Source: Chloroflexota bacterium (GTDB taxonomy: Bacteria; Chloroflexota; Limnocylindria; QHBO01). From it: 6,857 nucleotides of DNA. Below the pieces are notes generated by a model. It had not been told where the DNA came from, made no database searches, and worked only from the letters and a program-made list of their open reading frames with translations. The DNA is taken from NCBI GenBank assembly GCA_013820865.1, contig JACDHU010000089.1, positions 1 to 6,857 on the forward strand, given 5' to 3'. Both the position numbers and the translations under genes were made by a program. This document shows, one piece after another, positions 1 through 4,350 of the stretch (position 1 is its first letter; every line of letters begins with the position of its first letter).

Positions 1-1224
1 GCCCTGATCAAGGTCATCGGCGTCGGTGGCGGTGGCTCGAACGCCGTCAACCGCATGATCCGCGCAGAGATGATGGGCGTCGAGTTCATCAGCGTGAACA
101 CCGATGCGCAGGCGCTCCTCCAGAGCGATGCGCCGCACAAGATTCGTATCGGCGACAAGATGACTCGCGGCCTGGGTGCTGGGGCCGATCCGCAGGTCGG
201 ACAGCGCGCGGCCGAAGAGGACAGCGAGAAGATCTACGAGGCGCTCAAGGACGCCGATATGATCTTCATCACCGCCGGTATGGGCGGCGGGACTGGCTCC
301 GGCGCGGCGCCGGTGATCGCTGAAATCGCGAAGGACCTCGGCGCGCTGACGGTCGGCGTGATCACGAAGCCGTTCAGCTTCGAGGGCGTGCGCCGCAAGC
401 TTGTCGCCGAGCAGTACTCGGAGCTGCTCAAGGAGAAGTGCGACACGCTCATCACCATTCCGAATGATCGGCTGCGCGAGGTGGTCGACAAGAAGACGAG
501 CATTGTCGACGCCTTCCGTGTGGTGGACGACGTGCTGCGCCAGGGTGTGCAGGGCATCTCCGACCTGATCACCGTTCCCGGCCTCATCAACCTGGACTTC
601 GCCGACGTGAAGACGATCATGCGCGACGCCGGCTCGTCGATGATGGGCATCGGTATTGCGACTGGCGAGAACCGAGCCGTCGACGCCGCCAGGGCCGCTG
701 TGATGAGCCCGCTGCTCGAGGTCAACATCCAGGGCGCGCGCGGCATCCTGTTCAACGTCACCGGCGGTTCAGACCTCGGGCTGTTCGAAGTCAATGAGGC
801 GGCTGAGGTCATCAAGGAAGCCGCGGATCCGGAGGCGAACATCATCTTCGGCACCGTTATCGACGACCGCATGCGCGACGAGGTGAAGGTAACCGTCATC
901 GCGACCGGCTTCGACGGCACCAAGAAGACCAAGCCACAGAACCGATTCGGCGCCGATGCCGCGGGCGACGTCGAGCAGTCCCTGGACGACCGCAGCCGCG
1001 AGATCCTGGCCGAGATCGAGCGCGATCGCGAGCAGCGTCAGAGTCTTGAGGACCAGATGGGCAGCGAGTCTCCCTTCGCCCGTCCCGCCGAGCGCGAGGC
1101 CACTGAGATTCGGCCCGCCGAGCGCCGCCCGCTGCCGGTCTCGTCCGGCAACCTCGAGCAGCGTCCGGCATACAGCGACACGGACCTCGACATTCCGAGC
1201 TTCCTGCGCCGCAAGAGCGACTAG
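1..1224 (+). CDS. ftsZ: Cell division protein FtsZ (5' partial)
   Basis: This is the tubulin-like GTPase that polymerises into the cytoplasmic Z-ring at midcell and recruits the divisome. The reading frame is open from base 1, so the start lies upstream. Compared with typical FtsZ N-termini, roughly 10-15 residues are missing; 407 residues are visible. In fragment numbering, the nucleotide-binding glycine loop (GVGGGGSNAVNRM) is at about 7-19 and the tubulin signature GGGTGSG at about 95-101. The T7 synergy loop NLDFAD at about 197-202 supplies the catalytic acidic residues. The globular core ends near FDG at about 304-306. A charged Glu/Arg/Asp-rich linker of some 85 residues follows. The conserved C-terminal peptide (LDIPSFLRR, about 396-404) is the docking site for partners such as FtsA or SepF. 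The gene ends in TAG, 17 bases before yggS, which suggests co-transcription. All key motifs are intact, so identification is secure. Confidence 0.98.
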   Translation, partial: ALIKVIGVGGGGSNAVNRMIRAEMMGVEFISVNTDAQALLQSDAPHKIRIGDKMTRGLGAGADPQVGQRAAEEDSEKIYEALKDADMIFITAGMGGGTGSGAAPVIAEIAKDLGALTVGVITKPFSFEGVRRKLVAEQYSELLKEKCDTLITIPNDRLREVVDKKTSIVDAFRVVDDVLRQGVQGISDLITVPGLINLDFADVKTIMRDAGSSMMGIGIATGENRAVDAARAAVMSPLLEVNIQGARGILFNVTGGSDLGLFEVNEAAEVIKEAADPEANIIFGTVIDDRMRDEVKVTVIATGFDGTKKTKPQNRFGADAAGDVEQSLDDRSREILAEIERDREQRQSLEDQMGSESPFARPAEREATEIRPAERRPLPVSSGNLEQRPAYSDTDLDIPSFLRRKSD

Positions 1225-1241
1225 ACCGATACGGGCGCCGC

Positions 1242-1940
1242 GTGGAGATCATCGCGACCGAACCGCCCAATGCGGAGCAGATTCGCGAGCGGCATGAACG
1301 CATCCTGCAGCGTCTGCGTGAGGTCGCCGAAGCGAATGGCCACGACCCGGAGCGCCTGAAGATCGCAGCGGTCACCAAAGCGTGGCCGCTTGAAGTCGCC
1401 CGCGCGGCCGTCGAAGCTGGCCTGACGCGGCTCGGCGAGAGCCGGCTCCAGGAGGCAGAACCGAAAGTGGCGGCGCTGCCGGACGCCGAGTGGCATTTTA
1501 TCGGGCGGCTGCAATCGAACAAGGCGCGTCGCGCCGTCCGCGCGTTCCCGGTCATCCACTCGGTCGACTCGATCGAGCTTATGGAGCGCCTTGACCAGAT
1601 CGTCGCCGATGAGGGCCGCCAGACCAACCTGATGATCCAGGTGAACGTGAGCGGCGAAGATACCAAGGCCGGACTCGCTCCGAGCGCGCTCGCAATGGTG
1701 ACGCCGCCGGCAGCGGCGCGCCTCATCGGTCTCATGACGATCGCGCCGATGCGCGCGTCGCCCGAGGAGGCGCGGGCCGTCTTTGGACGACTGCGCGACC
1801 TGCGTGACGAACTCCAGCAACGCATCGGCCTCGAGCTGCCGGAACTGTCGATGGGCATGTCCCTCGATGCCGGGGCCGCGGCAGCCGAGGGTGCCACGTT
1901 GGTCCGCATCGGCACGGCGCTGTTCGGGTCGCGTGGCTGA
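1242..1940 (+). CDS. yggS: YggS family pyridoxal phosphate homeostasis protein
   Basis: This is a 232-residue cytoplasmic, single-domain, alanine-racemase-like TIM-barrel protein of the YggS/PLPBP/YlmE family. The family binds pyridoxal 5'-phosphate without known enzymatic turnover and keeps vitamin B6 and amino/keto-acid pools in balance. Family landmarks are in order: IAAVTKAWP (41-49), with Lys46 as the expected Schiff-base lysine; GESRLQEAEPKV (65-76); WHFIGRLQSNKAR (84-96); IHSVDS (105-110); IQVNVSGEDTKAG (132-144); GLMTIAP (163-169); and the phosphate-binding tail LSMGMSLD...VRIGTALFGSR (202-231). Length is normal for the family. The start chosen is GTG at 1242, 17 bases after the ftsZ stop; no ATG precedes it in frame and the ribosome-binding site is weak. 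Position after ftsZ matches the ylmE place in the ftsZ-ylmDEFG-divIVA clusters of Gram-positive-type bacteria. The Trp after the active-site lysine and Gly211, where a Glu is often seen, are small deviations. Confidence 0.95.
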   Translation: MEIIATEPPNAEQIRERHERILQRLREVAEANGHDPERLKIAAVTKAWPLEVARAAVEAGLTRLGESRLQEAEPKVAALPDAEWHFIGRLQSNKARRAVRAFPVIHSVDSIELMERLDQIVADEGRQTNLMIQVNVSGEDTKAGLAPSALAMVTPPAAARLIGLMTIAPMRASPEEARAVFGRLRDLRDELQQRIGLELPELSMGMSLDAGAAAAEGATLVRIGTALFGSRG

Positions 1941-1944
1941 TGGC

Positions 1945-1953
1945 TGCTATCCT
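1945..1953 (+). promoter_or_regulatory. Possible extended -10 promoter for leaderless yggT
   Basis: TGC followed by TATCCT (hexamer at 1948-1953) forms an extended -10 element. It ends six bases before the yggT ATG at 1960, so transcription from it would start at or next to the start codon and give a leaderless mRNA. No convincing -35 hexamer is visible, but extended -10 promoters may not need one. The only purine-rich stretch near the ATG, GGGG at 1955-1958, is too close to act as a normal ribosome-binding site. The gene could equally be read only from upstream, so this is tentative. Confidence 0.3.
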
Positions 1954-1959
1954 CGGGGC

Positions 1960-2211
1960 ATGACCGCCCTTCTCGTCAATTTCCTCCAACTGCTCGCGTT
2001 CTTCTTGTGGATCATGCTCATCACGCGCGTGGTCCTGAGCTGGACGAATCCCATGGGAGGCGGCGCGCTCAGAGCGTTCGTGTTCCAGATGACGGAGCCG
2101 ATCCTGGCGCCGGTGCGTCGGCTTCTGCCGCCCAGCATGGGGATGGATTGGTCGCCGCTCATCGTCATGCTCCTGCTCGGCGTCGTCATGCGCGTCATCG
2201 TCCGCATCTAG
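1960..2211 (+). CDS. yggT: YggT (YlmG) family small membrane protein
   Basis: This is an 83-residue integral membrane protein of the YggT/YlmG family. Two hydrophobic segments, at about residues 3-28 and 64-82, flank the family signature: SWTNP (27-31), then TEPILAPVRRLLPP (45-58) and MDWSPLIVMLLLG (62-74). The biochemical role is unsettled. Relatives have been linked to division, osmotic tolerance and, in chloroplasts, nucleoid distribution. The ATG at 1960 gives exactly the usual family length and places the hydrophobic N-terminus at residue 1; longer readings into yggS would add an unrelated charged extension. The gene starts 19 bases after yggS. Its position next to yggS and ftsZ matches the ylmE-ylmG neighbourhood, but the sepF (ylmF) gene normally between them is absent. 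Confidence 0.93.
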   Translation: MTALLVNFLQLLAFFLWIMLITRVVLSWTNPMGGGALRAFVFQMTEPILAPVRRLLPPSMGMDWSPLIVMLLLGVVMRVIVRI

Positions 2212-2223
2212 CCTGGCGGTCGA

Positions 2224-2253
2224 TTGATGGCCGTGACGGCCCCCGGCTATACT
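2224..2253 (+). promoter_or_regulatory. Sigma70-type promoter of tRNA-Val
   Basis: TTGATG (2224-2229) and TATACT (2248-2253) are separated by 18 bases. They differ from the TTGACA/TATAAT consensus at two positions and one position respectively. A start near 2260 would leave a 5' leader of about eight bases before the mature tRNA at 2268, typical of a stable-RNA promoter. It lies in the short gap between yggT and the tRNA. It may also supply the transcript for the glycosyltransferase gene downstream. Confidence 0.75.
2229..2241. repeat. Short perfect inverted repeat in promoter spacer
   Basis: GGCCG TGA CGGCC is a perfect five-base-pair inverted repeat with a three-base loop. It sits between the -35 and -10 elements of the tRNA promoter, just after the yggT stop. 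It could be a weak hairpin at the end of the yggT transcript, but no T-run follows, so it is not a standard intrinsic terminator. Short GC inverted repeats also arise by chance in such DNA. Confidence 0.35.
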
Positions 2254-2267
2254 GCGGCCTCCTCGAG

Positions 2268-2344
2268 GGGCGATTGGCTCAGTCGGTTAGAGCGCGCGGT
2301 TCACATCCGCGAGGTCACTGGTTCGAATCCAGTATCGCCCACCA
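2268..2344 (+). tRNA. tRNA-Val (anticodon CAC)
   Basis: The full cloverleaf can be folded by eye. The acceptor stem is GGGCGAT (2268-2274) with ATCGCCC (2334-2340). The D stem is GCTC/GAGC (2277-2280 and 2290-2293) around a loop containing GG. The anticodon stem is CGCGG/CCGCG (2295-2299 and 2307-2311) with loop TTCACAT. The T stem is ACTGG/CCAGT with loop TTCGAAT (2322-2328). The anticodon CAC (2302-2304) reads the valine codon GTG. The discriminator A is at 2341 and the CCA end is encoded at 2342-2344. All stems are perfectly paired. A strong promoter lies immediately upstream and the next gene starts ten bases after the CCA. Confidence 0.97.
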
Positions 2345-2354
2345 TTTTCACCTG

Positions 2355-3548
2355 ATGCGCATCCTGCTCACGGCCGAGTCGTACCTGCCGTATGTGTCGG
2401 GGGTCACGGTGGCGGTCGACGCCCTGGCGCGAGGGCTTGGGGCGCGTGGGCACGAGGTCCTCGTCATGGCGCCGAGACCGGCGTCGGGCCGCTCGGTCGA
2501 GCCGGTCGGTTCACCCGGGTCGGAGCCGCGTCATGCGTGGCTCGCCTCCTACCAGCTTCCGAGGTTCGCGCCGCCGTCGTACCGCATGCCGTGGCCGGTG
2601 CCGTGGCATCGCGGCATCCGCGAGGCGCTGGTATTCAGCCCCGACATCGTGCACGCGCACCATCCATTCGTCACCGGTCTGATGGCGCGTCGCATCGCCA
2701 TCGCCAGCGGCGCGCCGCTGGTCTTCACCCACCACACTCGCTTCGCGGATTATGGTCACTACCTCGGTCCACTGGCTGGCCCCGGACGCCGCATGACCGA
2801 TGCGTTTCTGCGGCGATGGTGGATGAGCTGCGCCGCGATCATCGCGCCGTCGAACGATCTCGCCGACGAGATTCGGGGACGGCTGCCACCCGGGCACGGG
2901 TCGCGCGTGCAGGTGATTCCGACCGGCATCGACGTCAGCGGCATCTGCGCGTTGGCTCCGGTGAACCCGCGGGCCCGGGCCGGTTGGCCGGTTGACACGA
3001 TCGTGGCCGCCTCGCTCGGGCGGCTGGCTGCCGAAAAGAGTCCCATGACCGTGCTCGACGCCGTGGCCGCTGCCGTGCCGCGTGTGCCGGAACTCCGATT
3101 GCTCATGATCGGGGGTGGGCCGGAGGAAGACGCGCTGCGACGGCGCGCCCTGCAGGCCGACCTGGCGGGGCGGGTTCACTTCACCGGTGCCCTGCCGCGG
3201 CCTGATGCGCTGGCTCACCTGGCAGGCGCCGACCTGTTCGTCTTCGCGTCGCGGACCGAGACGCAGGGACTGGTGCTGGCCGAGGCCCTCGCCGCCGGAC
3301 TTCCGGCGATCGCGTTCGACGGCCCGGGGGTGCGCGATTCCGTGCGTGACGGCACTGATGGCGTCATCGTGGCGACGGATCCGCCCGAGCAACGCACAGC
3401 TCGGCTTGCCCATGCCATCGCGACCGTCGCCATCGATCGCCACACAAGAATGGAGATGGCGGAGCGAGCTCGGACAGATGCCGGACGGTTCGCGGTCGAG
3501 CAGCGTGTCGCCCAGACCGAGACGCTGTATCGGTCCTCAAATAGATGA
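2355..3548 (+). CDS. GT4 family glycosyltransferase (GT-B fold), possible glycolipid synthase
   Basis: This 397-residue protein has two Rossmann-like domains, as in retaining GT4 glycosyltransferases that move a sugar from a nucleotide-sugar donor. The N-terminal acceptor domain opens with MRILLTAESYLPYVSGV and the glycine-containing GV loop (residues 1-17). It contains PDIVHAHHPF (96-105) and TYHTRYEDYLHY-like residues THHTRFADYGHY (125-136). The C-terminal donor domain holds VIPTGID (187-193), SLGRLAAEKSP (220-230), IGGGPE (252-257), and the EX7E motif with Glu302 and Glu310 in SRTETQGLVLAEALAAGLP. The HTRxxDYxHY stretch resembles diacylglycerol glucosyltransferases and related glycolipid enzymes, so a membrane-associated lipid acceptor is a reasonable inference; phosphatidylinositol or other acceptors remain possible. 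No transmembrane segment is evident. ATG 2355 aligns with the normal GT4 N-terminus; longer readings would run through the tRNA. No clear ribosome-binding site lies in the ten bases between tRNA and ATG. Confidence 0.9.
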   Translation: MRILLTAESYLPYVSGVTVAVDALARGLGARGHEVLVMAPRPASGRSVEPVGSPGSEPRHAWLASYQLPRFAPPSYRMPWPVPWHRGIREALVFSPDIVHAHHPFVTGLMARRIAIASGAPLVFTHHTRFADYGHYLGPLAGPGRRMTDAFLRRWWMSCAAIIAPSNDLADEIRGRLPPGHGSRVQVIPTGIDVSGICALAPVNPRARAGWPVDTIVAASLGRLAAEKSPMTVLDAVAAAVPRVPELRLLMIGGGPEEDALRRRALQADLAGRVHFTGALPRPDALAHLAGADLFVFASRTETQGLVLAEALAAGLPAIAFDGPGVRDSVRDGTDGVIVATDPPEQRTARLAHAIATVAIDRHTRMEMAERARTDAGRFAVEQRVAQTETLYRSSNR

Positions 3549-3566
3549 CCTGGGGCACCGATAGGC

Positions 3567-3594
3567 TTGCGCGACCAACCACCGGGCGTACAAT
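3567..3594 (+). promoter_or_regulatory. Sigma70-type promoter upstream of the Nudix-gcv operon
   Basis: TTGCGC (3567-3572) and TACAAT (3589-3594) are separated by 16 bases. The -10 differs from TATAAT at one position and the -35 keeps the key TTG. Transcription would begin near 3601-3602, exactly at an ATG. The promoter lies just after the glycosyltransferase stop and reads toward the Nudix-gcvT-gcvH-gcvPA genes, with no other promoter-like sequence of equal quality before them. It is therefore the likely operon promoter. Confidence 0.65.
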
Positions 3595-3601
3595 GCTCGC
3601 C

Positions 3602-3871
3602 ATGCGCGTAAGTCTGGTGGCTCGATTCGTTTCTCACCCGTCGATCGACTTCGGTTCGAGCCGACGTTCGGCGCATCAGTCGCGCCTCGGACTTGATCGG
3701 CTGCGCACCGTCTACCACCGACCACGCAAGTCGACGCCGATGACGTCGACCGTTGGCGCGCTGCGCTCGCAGACGAGCCGATTCCGATTTCCCGCGGTCG
3801 GTCGTGCCACCCGGCTTCCCGCCCGCCGACCCGCACTTCCGTTCGGGCTGCCGCGCGCACGACGCGCATAG
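3602..3871 (+). CDS. Doubtful leaderless small ORF (89 aa, hypothetical)
   Basis: An ATG at 3602 sits seven bases after the TACAAT -10 hexamer, where transcription would begin, so a leaderless mRNA could encode 89 residues beginning MRVSLVARF and ending at TAG 3869-3871. The product would be very basic, rich in Arg, Ser and Pro, with no domain, signal peptide or membrane segment I can recognise. By rough count about a third of its third codon positions are A or T. First positions show a similar proportion, and the strong third-position GC bias of true neighbouring genes is missing, which argues against selection for protein. The ORF ends eight bases before the Nudix GTG. It may be an accidental frame within a leader RNA. 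Confidence 0.18.
   Translation: MRVSLVARFVSHPSIDFGSSRRSAHQSRLGLDRLRTVYHRPRKSTPMTSTVGALRSQTSRFRFPAVGRATRLPARRPALPFGLPRARRA
3725..3758 (+). repeat. Stem-loop in the Nudix-gcv leader
   Basis: GTCGACG (3730-3736) and CGTCGAC (3744-3750) form a perfect seven-base-pair stem with a seven-base loop. CGCAA (3725-3729) and TTGGCG (3753-3758) extend it with one bulged G and a two-base bulge. A further pairing, ACCGACC (3717-3723) with GGTCGGT (3796-3802), could enclose it. No T-run follows, so it is not a simple terminator. In GC-rich DNA such pairings can be accidental; the structure is plausible but untested. Confidence 0.4.
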
Positions 3872-3877
3872 CGCGCG
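3852..3877 (+). repeat. GC-only inverted repeat abutting the Nudix start codon
   Basis: CGCGCGC (3852-3858) pairs with GCGCGCG (3871-3877) around a 12-base loop and ends two bases before the GTG at 3880. In RNA this would be a very stable hairpin covering the place where a ribosome-binding site should lie, and no purine-rich site is visible there. It could limit translation of the Nudix gene and, through the overlap, of gcvT. Alternating CG sequence is also low-complexity, so chance is possible. Confidence 0.4.
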
Positions 3878-3879
3878 CC

Positions 3880-4350
3880 GTGGCCGTCCAGCGCACCGCC
3901 CGCGCCACCAGCGCCGGCGGCGTCGTTCACCGCACCGTCGATGGCCGGATGCAGGTCCTGCTCGTCCATCGGCTGATTCCGCGCCTGTGGGCGCTGCCAA
4001 AGGGCACGCCGAATTCGGGCGAGACGATCGAGGAGACCGCGCTGCGCGAGACGCGCGAGGAAACCGGCCTGATCGTGGAGATCGAGCGACCCTTGCGGTC
4101 GATTCGCTACGTCTTCGTGCGCGGTTCGACCCGATTCAACAAGACCGTCCACTTCTTCCTGATGCGACCGGTCGGTGGAGCGCTCGATGAGCATGATGCG
4201 GAGTTCGACGAGGCGCGCTGGACGGATATGGAGGAGGCGCTCGCGATCGTGAATCACGCCACCGAGCGCTCGGTCCTCGAAGCGGCTGCCGCTGCGCTGC
4301 ACGCAGCCGCCACGGACGTGAGCGTGACGGCGGCCGAGGCGACGGCGTGA
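3880..4350 (+). CDS. Nudix hydrolase
   Basis: This 156-residue protein contains a complete Nudix box, GX5EX7REUXEEXGU, at residues 42-64: Gly42, Glu48, Arg56-Glu57, Glu60-Glu61 and Gly63. Thr58 sits where a hydrophobic residue is usual. The box is preceded by LWALPKG (36-42). Nudix enzymes cleave a nucleoside diphosphate linked to another moiety using divalent metal held by the box glutamates. The substrate cannot be read from the motif; the W-x-LPKG form occurs in MutT-like and diadenosine-polyphosphate hydrolases. Beta strands around AGGVVHR (12-18) and VLLVHR (26-31) fit the fold, and an Ala-rich tail after about residue 133 is extra. GTG 3880 is the first in-frame start and lies just before the conserved fold. 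The stop overlaps the gcvT start in GTGA, which suggests translational coupling within one operon. Confidence 0.93.
   Translation: MAVQRTARATSAGGVVHRTVDGRMQVLLVHRLIPRLWALPKGTPNSGETIEETALRETREETGLIVEIERPLRSIRYVFVRGSTRFNKTVHFFLMRPVGGALDEHDAEFDEARWTDMEEALAIVNHATERSVLEAAAAALHAAATDVSVTAAEATA

Larger units (their letters stand above)
3549..3879. other. 331-base stretch without a recognised gene
   Basis: Between the glycosyltransferase stop and the Nudix start there is no protein I recognise on either strand. Translations of every frame are arginine- and serine-rich with no domain signature. The stretch contains a good promoter (3567-3594), a 10-base palindrome GTCGATCGAC (3640-3649), a stem-loop at 3725-3758 and a GC-only inverted repeat directly before the Nudix start. 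The most economical reading is a promoter followed by a roughly 280-base 5' leader for the Nudix-gcv operon. A small RNA or a poorly conserved short gene are alternatives. I could not match the conserved core of the glycine riboswitch, or of SRP RNA, RNase P RNA, tmRNA or 6S RNA. Confidence 0.6.

Noticed and set aside
2268..2344. tRNA-Val as an integration site of a mobile element
   Set aside because: No integrase gene and no repeat of the tRNA 3' end is seen downstream; the following genes are housekeeping.
2345..2348. TTTT after the tRNA as an intrinsic terminator
   Set aside because: Only four T residues follow the CCA and no separate GC hairpin precedes them. The next gene starts seven bases later.
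2007..2354. A longer reading of the glycosyltransferase starting at 2007
   Set aside because: It would cross yggT in another frame and the whole tRNA-Val. The family N-terminus begins exactly at ATG 2355.
3867..3872. CATAGC as a -10 element for a leaderless Nudix start
   Set aside because: It matches the consensus poorly, has no -35 partner and lies within the hairpin loop and stem. The promoter at 3567-3594 is far better.
3215..4000. Long minus-strand frames across the glycosyltransferase end and the 3549-3879 gap
   Set aside because: The products are Arg-rich without domain features, and they lie opposite well-identified plus-strand genes. They are typical antisense frames of GC-rich DNA.
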